Counted from the first letter of the stretch, positions 32,408-42,045 are shown. The stretch is 64,000 nucleotides of DNA from Chloroflexota bacterium (GCA_012514315.1 JAAZAN010000087.1:29725-93724); one strand, 5' to 3'. A program made the numbers and translations. Notes: generated by a model not told the origin, from the letters alone.

Positions 32408-34357
32408 CTACGCTGGCGCCGGCGCCGGCGGCAGATCGAGTGATGTCTGTGGATGATCGGTCACGGGCTTTGTGGCCTTAGGGCCGACATCGGACAGTGA
32501 TGGAGGATTCTCCGGTGTGTGGTCCGGACCATCCTTGGAGTCGCCGTCCATCAACGCGTTGAACGCGTCCGCATCCAGTGTCTCAATCTCGATCAGGCGC
32601 TCCGCGACCCGGTGAAGCTGCTCCATGTGCTGGACCAGTGTGTCTCGGGCGGTCTGGTGAGCACCGTGCACGATCTTCCTGACTTCCTCATCGATCTCCT
32701 GTGCGACGGTCTCACTGTAGTCCCGCTGCTCACCAATCTCCTTACCCAGGAAGACCAACTCCTCCTTCTGCCCGAAGGTCATCGGGCCCAGGCGGTCACT
32801 CATCCCATAGCGGGTTACCATCGCTCGAGCAAGCTCGGTCACGCGCTCCAGATCATTGGATGCCCCGGTGGTTATGTCATCAAATACCAGCTCCTCCGCA
32901 GCACGCCCGCCAAGGGCGAAGGCGAGGTCGTCCTTGAACTTCGCCTTGGTGATCAGGCGGCGGTCTTCCTCTGGGAGTGAGATGGTGTAGCCGGCGGCCA
33001 TCCCACGAGATACAATCGACACCTTGTGTACTGGATCACACTTTGGCAGAACGTGCGCAACGATGGCATGACCAGCTTCATGATAAGCTGTGATCCGCTT
33101 CTCTTCATTCGAGATCACCCGGCTCTTGCGTTCAGGCCCCGCGATCACTCGTTCGATCGATTCACTGAATTCCGCCATCGTGATCGTGGTTTTGTTCCGT
33201 CGCGCGCTCAGAATCGCGGCTTCGTTGACCATATTCTCAATGTCGGCGCCGACGAACCCCGGGGTCGACTTCGCGAGGATGTTGAGGTCGACATCGTCGT
33301 CGATTGGTTTGCCGCGCACATGCACCTTGAAGATCTCCTCGCGTCCCTTCAGATCGGGTCGGTCGAGTATGACGCGACGATCAAACCGCCCAGGCCGGAG
33401 CAGGGCCGGGTCCAGAATGTCCGGCCGGTTTGTAGCGGCCATGATGATGACGTTGGTATCCGTATCGAACCCGTCCATCTCGACGAGGATCTGGTTGAGC
33501 GTTTGTTCTCGCTCGTCGTGGGACCCACCCAGCCCGGCGCCACGATGCCGACCAACTGCATCGATCTCGTCCAGGAAGACGATGCACGGGCTGTGGCGCT
33601 TGGCCTGTTCGAAGAGATCCCTGACGCGTGACGCACCGACGCCGACAAACATCTCGACGAATTCTGAGCCTGAGATCGAGAAGAAGGGGACACCGGCCTC
33701 GCCGCTGACCGCCTTGGCCAGCAAAGTCTTCCCTGTCCCGGGCGCCCCAACCAGGAGAACGCCTTTGGGTATCCGCGCTCCGAGCTGGACGAACTTCTCA
33801 GGCTCCATGAGAAACTCGACGACTTCCTGGAGGTCACTCTTGGCCTCTTCCACGCCGGCCACATCGTCGAAAGTGACCGATGGCTGATCGCCGGTATACA
33901 TCCGCGCGCGGCTCTTGCCGAAGCTGATGGCCTGGTTGTTGGCGCCCTGGAACTGTCTCAACAGCAGATAGCCGCCAACGAACATGGCGATCACGAGCAG
34001 GATGGATCCTCCCGCACTCAGCAGAGCGGCCCAGTCGGGCGGGTGCACATTTTCGATCTTCACGCTGGTCAGGGCGTCCTGCGTGACACCCAGTGCAACA
34101 AGTTGCTCGATTGCGGTGGATTCGGGGCCCTTGTACGAGATGACGTTACTTCCGTCGATCAACTCGAGTCGCAGTGCGTCTCCCTCAATCCGAATGCTTG
34201 TGACCTGTCCATCGTTCACGAGTGCAGCCACATCGGTCAGAGGTTTCTCCAGCACGCTCTGGCTGCGTTGGGAGTAGAAGCTGTATGCCAGGAAGACCAT
34301 AGCAAACAGAATAATCAGATAGATGACAAACGAACTACCTCTCGGTCTCGAACTCAC
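32408..34357 (-). CDS. ftsH: ATP-dependent zinc metalloprotease FtsH
   Basis: 649 residues starting at GTG 34357 (GGAGGG upstream). Two transmembrane helices (about 10-26 and 114-133) flank a periplasmic domain. The AAA+ module has Walker A GAPGTGKT (204-211), Walker B FLDEID (261-266), the FVGV pore motif and the second region of homology [20 protein letters not shown]. The zinc site is HEAGH (426-430), with the third ligand in [17 protein letters not shown]. The C-terminus has an acidic Pro-rich tail. It degrades misassembled membrane proteins and regulatory proteins. It follows araD on the minus strand and has its own extended -10 promoter. Confidence 0.97.
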   Translation of the reverse strand: MSSRPRGSSFVIYLIILFAMVFLAYSFYSQRSQSVLEKPLTDVAALVNDGQVTSIRIEGDALRLELIDGSNVISYKGPESTAIEQLVALGVTQDALTSVKIENVHPPDWAALLSAGGSILLVIAMFVGGYLLLRQFQGANNQAISFGKSRARMYTGDQPSVTFDDVAGVEEAKSDLQEVVEFLMEPEKFVQLGARIPKGVLLVGAPGTGKTLLAKAVSGEAGVPFFSISGSEFVEMFVGVGASRVRDLFEQAKRHSPCIVFLDEIDAVGRHRGAGLGGSHDEREQTLNQILVEMDGFDTDTNVIIMAATNRPDILDPALLRPGRFDRRVILDRPDLKGREEIFKVHVRGKPIDDDVDLNILAKSTPGFVGADIENMVNEAAILSARRNKTTITMAEFSESIERVIAGPERKSRVISNEEKRITAYHEAGHAIVAHVLPKCDPVHKVSIVSRGMAAGYTISLPEEDRRLITKAKFKDDLAFALGGRAAEELVFDDITTGASNDLERVTELARAMVTRYGMSDRLGPMTFGQKEELVFLGKEIGEQRDYSETVAQEIDEEVRKIVHGAHQTARDTLVQHMEQLHRVAERLIEIETLDADAFNALMDGDSKDGPDHTPENPPSLSDVGPKATKPVTDHPQTSLDLPPAPAPA

Positions 34358-34376
34358 CTATACCCTCCATCAGAAA

Positions 34377-34393
34377 CTGGGCGGAACGCCCAG
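34377..34393 (-). promoter_or_regulatory. Hairpin in the ftsH leader
   Basis: CTGGGCG, loop GAA, CGCCCAG form a perfect 7-bp stem in the predicted 5' leader, ending 19 nt before the GTG start. The Shine-Dalgarno sequence is outside the stem. It may affect mRNA stability or translation. Confidence 0.45.
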
Positions 34394-34423
34394 GGTACAA
34401 TGTCCAGTCTCATTTGCAGCGTC

Positions 34424-34432
34424 ATTATACCA
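34424..34432 (-). promoter_or_regulatory. Extended -10 promoter of ftsH
   Basis: On the minus strand TGGTATAAT (34432-34424), a TGnTATAAT extended -10 element without a good -35 box. Transcription would start near 34417, giving a leader of about 60 nt. Confidence 0.6.
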
Positions 34433-34546
34433 GAAAAGGGAGGAACTGCCACTAGTACAACACACTGGATGGACCTGAAGCCTCCGGTAGGTGAGCTCGG
34501 TCTGAGATGCTGACTTATCTGAGTGGGCCATGGATCTCTTGCTGGC

Positions 34547-35188
34547 TTACTGGCCGTATTCGTGGGTATAGCGATGGTGGAGTCTGGTCACATCCTCGGG
34601 GGGTATCTCGTCCGGTTGGCCGAGCTGCAGGGCTAACCAGACAGTGCGAGCCACGTCCTCAGTCATCACGGCAGCTTTCACGGCAGCTCGTGGGGTAGAG
34701 CCGATGGTGAAGACGCCATGGTTCTTGAGCAGGACGGCTGGTGATTCCCCGATGTGGTCAACCACCTGCTGTCCGATGGCATCGGTGCCGATGAGCGCGA
34801 AGCCCGCACAGGGAATCGGGCCGCCGAACTCATCGGCCATCGCCGTCAGGTATACGGGGATTGGACGGCCGAGCGCCGCGAACGCCGTGGCGTACGGTGA
34901 GTGGGTATGCACGATGCCGTTGACGTCGGGCCTGTGGCGGTAGATGAACAGATGGCTGGCTGTATCGGACGACGGTTTGAGATCGCCCTCGACGATACTG
35001 CCATCCAGGCTCACAACGACGTGGTCCTCTGGGCGCAGTTCTTCGTACATTACGCCGCTGGGTTTGATCACGATCAGCCCGCCGTCAGGGTCCCTGGCGC
35101 TCACGTTGCCCCCCGTCCAACGGACCAGTTGGTTCTTGGGCAGTTCCATGTGGAGTTGATAGAGCTGTTGTTTCAGTTGTTCAAGCAT
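34547..35188 (-). CDS. araD: L-ribulose-5-phosphate 4-epimerase
   Basis: 213 residues of the class II aldolase fold. Motifs include the N-terminal RWTGGNVSARD, the phosphate-binding KPSGVMY, DLKPSSDTASHLFIYR and the zinc ligands VHTHSPYATAFA (H94, H96), with the third His in LLKNHGVFTIG. It converts L-ribulose-5-P to D-xylulose-5-P. It is the last gene of the arabinose set, after the isomerase and ribulokinase, but a terminator-like hairpin (35261-35299) separates it from araB. The set is on the minus strand, upstream of ftsH. Confidence 0.93.
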   Translation of the reverse strand: MLEQLKQQLYQLHMELPKNQLVRWTGGNVSARDPDGGLIVIKPSGVMYEELRPEDHVVVSLDGSIVEGDLKPSSDTASHLFIYRHRPDVNGIVHTHSPYATAFAALGRPIPVYLTAMADEFGGPIPCAGFALIGTDAIGQQVVDHIGESPAVLLKNHGVFTIGSTPRAAVKAAVMTEDVARTVWLALQLGQPDEIPPEDVTRLHHRYTHEYGQ

Positions 35189-35260
35189 CTTGACTAGCTC
35201 CTATCGATTTGATTGTGGGTAAATGAGTCAACGAGGCCCGAGCGCTTTGCTACACCAAAA

Positions 35261-35299
35261 GTCTCCCTTCCCCGCGGATGACATCGTGGGGAGGGAGAC
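35261..35299 (-). terminator. Intrinsic terminator between araB and araD
   Basis: GTCTCCC, then CCCC (35261-35273), pair with GGGGAGGGAGAC (35288-35299), 12 bp with one bulge. On the minus strand it is followed by TTTTGG. It begins 50 bp past the araB stop, so araD may depend on read-through or its own promoter. Confidence 0.7.
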
Positions 35300-35348
35300 C
35301 TTCGCACTGAACGGGGCTTCGAGCCTCTTAGGCAGCCACGGAAGGCGC

Positions 35349-37034
35349 TCAGGCAGTGCCTGCGAGCACCTCCTGGCGCAGTTTCTTCAAACGTTTCATC
35401 ACGTCGTTGGCCCCAAGGCCGAAGTAATCGTGCAATTGGAGGTATTCGGCATAGATCCGGTTGTAGACCTCGGTGTGTTCCTTGTCGGGGCGATAGACGA
35501 CGTCCTTGAGATGAGCCATCCTCTGGGCCGCTTCGACGATCGTGTCATAGCCCCCAGCAGCCCGACCCGCGGCAACGGCGCCGAACATTGCTGAGCCAAG
35601 CCCGCCTGTCTGCTTGGCGGCGGCCACTTTGATATCGCGGCCCGTCACATCGGAATAGATCTGCATCAGAAGCCGATTCTTGTCCGGAAGCCCACCGCAG
35701 GCGACGATTTCATCCACCTTCACACCGTTGTCCTCGAATGCCTCGATGATCACACGGGTGCCGAATGCTGTTGCTTCGATCAGCGCCCGGTAGATATCCT
35801 CGGGCTTTGTCGATAGCGTGCTTCCCAGCAACAGACCGGTCAGGTCAACATCGACAAGCACGGAACGGTTACCGTTCCACCAGTCCAGCGCCACCAGGCC
35901 ATGCTCACCCGGCCGCTGGGTGGCGGCCTTCTGCTCAAGGAGTTGATGGATGCTAATCTCGCGGGATCGGGCTTCTTCTGTATAGTCAGTCGGCACGCAG
36001 TTGTCAACGAACCACGCGAAATGATCGCCGACGCACGATTGGCCGGCCTCATAGCCGAAGTAGGTGGGGATGATGCCGTCCTCAACGACGCCGCACATAC
36101 CCGGTACGCGCTTCTCTTCCGTGCCGAGCACCATATGGCAGTTCGAGGTGCCCATGATGATAACCATTCGGCCAGGCTCGACAACGGTGGCCGCCGGGAC
36201 CGAGACGTGGGCATCCACATTCCCGACCGCGACCGCGATACCGGCGGGAAGGCCGGTGAGCTCAGCCATTCTGGGAGTCAGACTACCAGCGCGCTCACCG
36301 ATCGGGTAGATAGTGCGCGAGAGTTTTTCGTTAACGACATGACCCAGTCGGGGATCGAGTGCGGTGAAGAAGTCGCCGGATGGATACCCATCTCGCTTGC
36401 TCCAGATCGCCTTATACCCAGCTGTACAGGCGTTGCGCTTCTCCTCTCCGGTGAGCTGCATTACGATCCAATCCGCCGCCTCCATGAAACGGTCGGCGGC
36501 TGCGTATACCTCAGGCGCCTTGTTCAGGGTTTCCCAGATTTTCGGAATGAGCCACTCGGACGATATCTTGCCACCATATCGCGAAAGCCACTTCTCGCCC
36601 CGTTCGGACGCGATGGCATTCAGCCGATTGGCTTCCGGTTGGGCCGCATGGTGCTTCCATAGCTTGATCCAGGTGTACGGATTATCGCGCCATTCCGGCT
36701 TCATGCAGAGTGGGGCGCCCTCTCTGTCCGTCGGTAGCATCGTGCAGGCTGTGAAGTCAGTGCCCAGTCCGATCACGTCCTCAGCAGCGACTCCACTGGC
36801 ATCGAGTACGGCGGGAATTGTCGTGTGCAGTGCCTCCAGATAGTCCGCGGGATTCTGCAGCGCGAAATCAGGAGGAAGCTCAGCGCCGGTTGCCGGCAGA
36901 ACCTCGTCAATCACGCCGTCCTCGTAGACATGGACGGCTGTGGCAATCTCCTGTCCGTCATCGATGGACACAAGCACTGCGCGTGCTGATTCGGTCCCGA
37001 AGTCGACCCCAATGGCGTATTTCTGTTTGATCAC
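35349..37034 (-). CDS. araB: Ribulokinase
   Basis: 561 residues, as expected. The start [18 protein letters not shown] is the FGGY-family phosphate-1 motif with the ribulokinase TESxRAVL, and [30 protein letters not shown] and the later [21 protein letters not shown] and ACGGLPDKN (adenosine motif) all fit AraB. It phosphorylates L-ribulose with ATP. The gene follows the isomerase gene by 77 bp. It is 160 bp from araD, across a terminator-like hairpin. No AraC or GntR-type regulator lies nearby. Confidence 0.95.
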   Translation of the reverse strand: MIKQKYAIGVDFGTESARAVLVSIDDGQEIATAVHVYEDGVIDEVLPATGAELPPDFALQNPADYLEALHTTIPAVLDASGVAAEDVIGLGTDFTACTMLPTDREGAPLCMKPEWRDNPYTWIKLWKHHAAQPEANRLNAIASERGEKWLSRYGGKISSEWLIPKIWETLNKAPEVYAAADRFMEAADWIVMQLTGEEKRNACTAGYKAIWSKRDGYPSGDFFTALDPRLGHVVNEKLSRTIYPIGERAGSLTPRMAELTGLPAGIAVAVGNVDAHVSVPAATVVEPGRMVIIMGTSNCHMVLGTEEKRVPGMCGVVEDGIIPTYFGYEAGQSCVGDHFAWFVDNCVPTDYTEEARSREISIHQLLEQKAATQRPGEHGLVALDWWNGNRSVLVDVDLTGLLLGSTLSTKPEDIYRALIEATAFGTRVIIEAFEDNGVKVDEIVACGGLPDKNRLLMQIYSDVTGRDIKVAAAKQTGGLGSAMFGAVAAGRAAGGYDTIVEAAQRMAHLKDVVYRPDKEHTEVYNRIYAEYLQLHDYFGLGANDVMKRLKKLRQEVLAGTA

Positions 37035-37111
37035 ATCAACCTCCTCAGATAGACCGGATCACCATAGCGGCCCGGCTTGCAAGCTCTCATCTGCGAGTAG
37101 ACAGTTCGCGT

Positions 37112-38530
37112 TCACAGGGCGCCGTGGTTATACACATCCCAACCCAGGTATTTCCCGAGCGCTTCCTCCAGGACAGCGCCTACCTGTGACAGGTTGACCG
37201 CCACGTGGTGTTCATACCCGTTCTCACAGATGTGACGGAGCAGACCCTGGAAGTCGGGGACCTGAACCACACCGTAGCCGCCGAAAGTACTCACCGGATC
37301 GTTTGTGAACGCCCCTTCGCCCAGATAGGTTCGGATGACACCGCGTGTATCATCGGTGGACACCCGACAGTAGGTGAAAGGTACATCCTTGATCCGTCCG
37401 GCCATGGTGCCATACGTGTTGTCCTTGCCCACAGTGCCGGCGATGATGGCCTGGTAGTCCATCTTGCTCTCAACGAAGAAGTCTTTGGGCAGGTTGCTGC
37501 AGTGGAAGACAACGCCCTTGTTCCTCTCGTCACCGTAGTTGTTGTTCCAGTCAAACAAAGCGCTGGGCCTGCCGGAGGCCAGTACCATAGCATACATCCC
37601 GATGGCGCCTGTGATGTCCGTCTCACACGCGCTGGGGAGGAGCATATTGCTCAACATGCTCATGACTGTGCAGGGCACAATACCGAAGAACTCCTCCATC
37701 GCGGTCCAGCATTGCACGGCAGTCGCGGAAAGTTCGTTCTGCTCGATCCACTCCTGCAAGACGACGGCAAACTTGGCCATCTTCAACAGTGCTTCACTCG
37801 GAATCCCCTCGGTAGGCACATACGCCTTGAGCGCGGCCAGCTGGTCTTGGACCTGCGCGGCATTGTCGTCGAGGCGTCCAACGCGGCCAAATGCCTCGAA
37901 GAGATCCATACTCTCAACGCTGATCCCCGCCTGCTCCAGCAGTTTCTCACTGAACCGAACCGTGATGAATGCGGCGGGTCGAGCGCCCAATATACCGATC
38001 CGGGCGCCGCGCAGGCCGCGAACCACGCGCGAGATGGCCAGGAACCTGTGTAGATCCTGGCGAAACTCCGCAGAACTGGGTGACACAGTGTGAGTCTGCG
38101 TGAGTGAGAATGGAAAACCGTACTGTCTCAGGTTGTTGCATACCGACATCTTGCCGCAGAAGCTGTCTCGCCGATCGGCGATGCTCATCTTGTCCACTTC
38201 GTCCGGGAACGCATGCACCAGCACCGGCACATCGAGCCCTGACCGGCGCAGCGTATCCGAGACAGCGCGCTCGTCACCGAAGTTGGGCAGTGTTACCAGC
38301 ACGCCGTCAATCTCATCGCGGTGGGCCTTGAACAGCTCGGCACACTTTGTCGCATCGCTCAGAGACTCGACGGACCCATATGGTGTGTCATCCGGGCCCA
38401 GTGCGATTGCCCTGATCCCCTCTTGCTCCAATACTCTGAGGACTTGCTCGCGTCCGGTCTGACACAGATATCCCGGGAAGAAACCCCGGTTACCGACGAT
38501 CACACCCAGCGTATTCTTCTTAAGCTCCAT
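37112..38530 (-). CDS. L-fucose/L-arabinose isomerase superfamily protein
   Basis: 472 residues. ATG 38530 is better spaced (10 nt) from GGGGAGG than the GTG at 38536. It belongs to the FucI/AraA superfamily: a Rossmann-like N-terminal part (GVIVGNRGFFPGYL), LGARPAAFITVRFSE, AVQCWTAMEEFFGIVPC, where the Glu would be a metal ligand, and LPSACETDITGAIGMYAM, also with Glu and Asp. The C-terminal end includes GYEHHVAVNLSQVG (His). It is not a canonical AraA by motif. Because araB and araD follow, it is probably the functional L-arabinose isomerase of this set (non-orthologous replacement). The family link is solid; the substrate is inferred from context. Confidence 0.75.
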   Translation of the reverse strand: MELKKNTLGVIVGNRGFFPGYLCQTGREQVLRVLEQEGIRAIALGPDDTPYGSVESLSDATKCAELFKAHRDEIDGVLVTLPNFGDERAVSDTLRRSGLDVPVLVHAFPDEVDKMSIADRRDSFCGKMSVCNNLRQYGFPFSLTQTHTVSPSSAEFRQDLHRFLAISRVVRGLRGARIGILGARPAAFITVRFSEKLLEQAGISVESMDLFEAFGRVGRLDDNAAQVQDQLAALKAYVPTEGIPSEALLKMAKFAVVLQEWIEQNELSATAVQCWTAMEEFFGIVPCTVMSMLSNMLLPSACETDITGAIGMYAMVLASGRPSALFDWNNNYGDERNKGVVFHCSNLPKDFFVESKMDYQAIIAGTVGKDNTYGTMAGRIKDVPFTYCRVSTDDTRGVIRTYLGEGAFTNDPVSTFGGYGVVQVPDFQGLLRHICENGYEHHVAVNLSQVGAVLEEALGKYLGWDVYNHGAL

Positions 38531-38619
38531 CGACACAAACCTCCCCTTTACTCTATGGTAAACATGTCCGCTACGATGACGGGCCGGCTATTCTTCGGAG
38601 ATCATCACTGAACAGTCTC

Positions 38620-40629
38620 TCAGTCCTGCACGGTGATCTCGACCTCCCGGATGAGGATGCTGTCGGAATCAGCCGAGGTAGTCCCTGAACCGACGACGGG
38701 AACCCGTGAGCCAGGCTGACCTTGTGGATACATCCCTACCCGTAGTTGATAGATGCCCGGCGCTTGATCTGAGGGTATCCTGACTTGGTGCGGGTCCATC
38801 ACATCGATGTCAGGTATCCAGTCCGTTGTGGAAACAATGGGTTCCGTATCCTGTTGTGCGGCCAGGCGGCCGTCCGGACCAATCAGGTGCACGAACACCG
38901 TGAAGCGCGTGTCCGTTCGCTTCAGTGCCCTCCAGCGTATTGTGAGAGGGATCACGTCGCCGGGCCGGAAGCGGCGTTGGCGCAGCTCCACGCTATCCAA
39001 GATAGCCCAGCCATCCAAATTGGCGCCGATCTCGATCGGCACGGTCGTGCCCCCGCTGAGGGTCAGCGTTACCACGTCGCCAGCTTGGATCGTTGTGCTG
39101 GGGGCGGGTTCCTGATCGAGAACTATGCCCCTGGCCTGCGAACTCCAAATCTCGTCTGTCACGACACGCAGGCCATCCGACCTCAGGCCATCCTCAACAA
39201 CCTCTATGCTATAGCCAATCACGGGCGGCATCGTCAGCTCACGACGTGAACCTACGACGATCAACACAACTTCGGTGTCGCGGTGGACTGATGTGCCTGG
39301 CGATGGGGTCTGTGCCAGGACGACCCCCTCTTCCTCGTCGAGGCTCTCCTCGATCTGCACACGGGAGTACAGATTCGTTGACTCCAGTATCCGTTCAGCC
39401 TCCTCCAATGTTCGCCCTGACACAACGGGCACCGCGATCATCTGGGCTTCCTCAGTGACGGTAGTGGTGGGGGCCACAGATGGCGTGGCCGATGAGGGGG
39501 CGTCGGCTGCTGCATAGGTTCGGTACACGACGGTCCAGAGTGGAATGAGCCCCAGGACTGCGATGGCTGCGATGGCGCCAAGCAGCCATGTCAACCCATT
39601 GGTGGGCTTCAGGGGGACATTCGGTGTGAACTCGGGCTCGAAGAAGCCCCTTTCAGCCAGCGGTTTCGGGGCGCCTGGCGGCGCCGACGGAGATGCCCGT
39701 TCCGGTGTGTGTAGCGGATGCGGCTTCGGTGTCGAGGGACGTGGCGTTGCTGTGGAAGCGAGCTGAATTGGTGCTCCGGCTAATGCTGGTTGCGTGCCCG
39801 TACGCTGCTCGCCATGCCGTCTGTATTCCTCGAGCACGTGCGCCAGTTGTTCAGCCGTGCGGTAGCGAGCCGAGGGCTCTTTCGTCAGGACCTTGCGGAT
39901 GACCCACTCGAGTTGTGGGGGGACTTGCGTGTTCCGGAGTGCCAGTGCAGGGGGCTCCTCTCGCATGTGCATGAGCGCGAGGGCGGTTGCCTTCTCGGCC
40001 TGGAATGGTGGCACGCCGGCCAACATTTCGTACAGGACCACCCCGATGCTGTACACGTCCGACGCAGGCGAAGGCGGTTCACCCGCAGCCTGCTCGGGTG
40101 AGAAGTAGAGTGGGCTGCCCCACACGGTCTCGGACTCAGTCAATCCGGTCTCCGATAGCGCCCTGGAAATGCCGAAATCGGTGACTTTAGCGTGTCCGTC
40201 GGGAGCAATGAGCACGTTCTGAGGCTTGATGTCGCAGTGGATCAGCCCGGCTCTGTGGGCATGTCCGACCCCGGCACAGATCTGCACCCCGATGTTCAGA
40301 GCCTGCTCAACACTCAGTTGGCCTGACTGCCGGATGAGAGTCTTCAGGTCCTGGCCATCGACGTACTCCATGACGATGTAGTGTCGATCGCCTTCCTGCC
40401 CTACATCGTACACCGTGACGATGTTGGCGTGGTCCAGGTTGGCAGCGGCCTGTGCTTCCCGTCTGAACCGTGCCAGGAAAGCTGGGTCGCCTGCATAGGA
40501 TTCACGAAGCACCTTCACGGCAACGCGTCGATGCAGTAAAGCGTCGACCCCGCGATAGACTACGGCCATACCGCCGGATCCAACCATCTCGAGCAGGCGA
40601 TACCGGTTGTTGAGCAGCATTGGATCCAT
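38620..40629 (-). CDS. PASTA-domain Ser/Thr protein kinase (non-RD)
   Basis: 669 residues. The kinase domain (about 10-275) has the glycine loop VGSGGMAVVYRG, K39 in AVKVL, the catalytic loop LIHCDIKPQNVL, DFGIS and GSPLYFSPEQ. The catalytic loop has HCD in place of HRD, making it a non-RD kinase. A Pro-rich linker, one transmembrane helix (WLLGAIAAIAVLGLIPLWTVV) and two PASTA repeats follow (VPVVSGRTLEEAERIL, MPPVIGYSIEVVEDGL), then a C-terminal beta-rich domain of about 120 residues. PASTA kinases sense cell-wall fragments and control growth and division. It is upstream of the arabinose set and divergent from the lipid kinase. Confidence 0.92.
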   Translation of the reverse strand: MDPMLLNNRYRLLEMVGSGGMAVVYRGVDALLHRRVAVKVLRESYAGDPAFLARFRREAQAAANLDHANIVTVYDVGQEGDRHYIVMEYVDGQDLKTLIRQSGQLSVEQALNIGVQICAGVGHAHRAGLIHCDIKPQNVLIAPDGHAKVTDFGISRALSETGLTESETVWGSPLYFSPEQAAGEPPSPASDVYSIGVVLYEMLAGVPPFQAEKATALALMHMREEPPALALRNTQVPPQLEWVIRKVLTKEPSARYRTAEQLAHVLEEYRRHGEQRTGTQPALAGAPIQLASTATPRPSTPKPHPLHTPERASPSAPPGAPKPLAERGFFEPEFTPNVPLKPTNGLTWLLGAIAAIAVLGLIPLWTVVYRTYAAADAPSSATPSVAPTTTVTEEAQMIAVPVVSGRTLEEAERILESTNLYSRVQIEESLDEEEGVVLAQTPSPGTSVHRDTEVVLIVVGSRRELTMPPVIGYSIEVVEDGLRSDGLRVVTDEIWSSQARGIVLDQEPAPSTTIQAGDVVTLTLSGGTTVPIEIGANLDGWAILDSVELRQRRFRPGDVIPLTIRWRALKRTDTRFTVFVHLIGPDGRLAAQQDTEPIVSTTDWIPDIDVMDPHQVRIPSDQAPGIYQLRVGMYPQGQPGSRVPVVGSGTTSADSDSILIREVEITVQD

Positions 40630-40671
40630 TGAAAGTGCCCCGATCGAATCCTAGGACGGCAGTTCACGGCT

Positions 40672-40700
40672 ATTGTACTCGATTTCGAGATCGGGGGCAA
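40672..40700 (-). promoter_or_regulatory. Sigma70-type promoter of the Ser/Thr kinase gene
   Basis: On the minus strand: TTGCCC (40700-40695), a 17-bp spacer and TACAAT (40677-40672). It lies back-to-back with the lipid kinase promoter; only 3 bp separate the two -35 boxes. Confidence 0.65.
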
Positions 40701-40703
40701 GGA

Positions 40704-40731
40704 TTGCTAACATCGGCCTGCGTGCTATAAT
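40704..40731 (+). promoter_or_regulatory. Promoter of the lipid kinase gene (predicted leaderless mRNA)
   Basis: TTGCTA (40704-40709), a 16-bp spacer and TATAAT (40726-40731). Only 9 nt separate the -10 box from the GTG at 40741, so the mRNA should begin at or within a few nucleotides of the start codon. No Shine-Dalgarno sequence is visible. Confidence 0.7.
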
Positions 40732-40740
40732 GCATGGGCT

Positions 40741-41688
40741 GTGAACGCTCACCTGATCTACAATCCCGTCGCCGGACCCTGGGATGCGCGAGTTCCCCTG
40801 GATCGGATCAGGGCCAGTCTCAAGTCGCACGGTTGGCGGGTCCAGTTGCATGTCACAGAACGTGCGGGTGATGCAACGGGTTTCGCGCGTGAGGCGGCCA
40901 GAGCGGGAGACGATCTTGTCCTGGTGGCCGGAGGAGACGGCACCGTCAACGAGGCGCTCAACGGATTGGTGGGGAGCGAGACCGCGCTCGGGGTGCTGCC
41001 GGTGGGCACAGGCAACGTGCTGGCCAGGCAGTTGGGAATGCCGGTCCATCCACTGAGGCAACAACTGCACTTCAACGAGATCGTGAGTGGCCTGGTCGAT
41101 GGAACCGTTCGCGACGTCGATGTTGGGGAGGCAAACGGCCGCTATTTCCTATGCTGGGCGGGTATCGGACTTGATGCACAGGTGACGGTCGAGATGGAAC
41201 CTCGACCGCGACATGCCAAGCGGCTGGGAATGTTGCCTTACGTCGTCGCGGCGGTCCTCGTCGCTCGGGACTTCAAGGGGTTCCGCACATGGGTGTCACT
41301 GGATGGACGGGTGGTTCGAGGGCGTTCCCTGCTTGTGCTTGTGAGCAATATCCAGCAGTACTGCGGTTCGTTCAATGTTGCGCCCGACGGTCGGATAGAT
41401 GACGGTCTGTTGGATGTGTTTGTGTTCAGAGGGCTGGGATTCAAGTACGTGGTGCATCATATGATGACGCTGTTGAGCCGACGCCATCTGCAGGATCCGC
41501 GAATCGTCCATCGGCAGGTTCGCCATGTTGAGGTTCGGACTGAGACCAAGATGCCGGTGCAGATGGATGGGGATCCGATCAGCGGGACACCGGTGAGCAT
41601 TCGGGTGATACCTCGGGGTCTGCACCTACTGGTGCCGCCCACAGCGCCGGATGCCCTGTTCTCGCCGGGTGCTTATGACGGACCTTAG
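40741..41688 (+). CDS. Diacylglycerol/lipid kinase family protein (YegS/DgkB type)
   Basis: 315 residues from GTG 40741. The DAGK catalytic signature is visible: HLIYNPVAGPWDA, then DLVLVAGGDGTVNEALNGL (about 58-77, GGDGT) and GVLPVGTGNVLARQLGMP. The C-terminal beta-sandwich carries NIQQYCGSFNVAPDGRIDDGLLDVFVF and MPVQMDGDPI. These cytosolic enzymes phosphorylate diacylglycerol or another lipid with ATP. In Chloroflexota and others such genes often aid lipid recycling. It is the sole gene after its promoter. Confidence 0.9.
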   Translation: MNAHLIYNPVAGPWDARVPLDRIRASLKSHGWRVQLHVTERAGDATGFAREAARAGDDLVLVAGGDGTVNEALNGLVGSETALGVLPVGTGNVLARQLGMPVHPLRQQLHFNEIVSGLVDGTVRDVDVGEANGRYFLCWAGIGLDAQVTVEMEPRPRHAKRLGMLPYVVAAVLVARDFKGFRTWVSLDGRVVRGRSLLVLVSNIQQYCGSFNVAPDGRIDDGLLDVFVFRGLGFKYVVHHMMTLLSRRHLQDPRIVHRQVRHVEVRTETKMPVQMDGDPISGTPVSIRVIPRGLHLLVPPTAPDALFSPGAYDGP

Positions 41689-41757
41689 GGGACGTGTGCT
41701 GGATGCACCTCAGTGACCTGTCAGGCATCGGCTACCCGGGTCATCATATAGATAGCC

Positions 41758-41785
41758 TTGCAGATGGGCTCGACCGTGCTATAAT
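41758..41785 (+). promoter_or_regulatory. Sigma70-type promoter of secG
   Basis: TTGCAG (41758-41763), a 16-bp spacer and TATAAT (41780-41785). The mRNA leader of about 22 nt contains GGTGGAGGTGA before the secG ATG. Confidence 0.75.
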
Positions 41786-41814
41786 CGCTTCAAGGTGGAG
41801 GTGAAGTCAACCTG

Positions 41815-42045
41815 ATGGAAGTCTATCTGAATATCGCGCAGATCATCGTGAGCACCGCCCTGGGGGCGATTATCATGCTTCAAGTCGGAAGCAGTGGTGG
41901 TTTGGGGGGAAGCATGTTTGGCGGTGCGGAAACCTCAATCCACAGAACGCGACGAGGAGTTGAACGCACGTTGTTCAATATGACCATCATTCTGTCGATC
42001 GCGTTCTTCGCAGTAACCCTTCTTAATGTTATCATAGTTGGCTGA
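41815..42045 (+). CDS. secG: Preprotein translocase subunit SecG
   Basis: 76 residues with the two transmembrane helices of SecG: an N-terminal one (NIAQIIVSTALGAIIMLQ), the glycine-rich cytosolic loop SSGGLGGSMFGGAETSI, the RRGVERTLFNMT segment and the second helix IILSIAFFAVTLLNVIIVG. SecG supports SecYE and SecA in protein export. ATG 41815 follows a GGTGGAGGTGA Shine-Dalgarno sequence. Confidence 0.95.
   Translation: MEVYLNIAQIIVSTALGAIIMLQVGSSGGLGGSMFGGAETSIHRTRRGVERTLFNMTIILSIAFFAVTLLNVIIVG

Noticed and set aside
37112..38530. Naming the isomerase araA
   Set aside because: The sequence is of the FucI/AraA superfamily but lacks clear AraA hallmarks; only context suggests the substrate.
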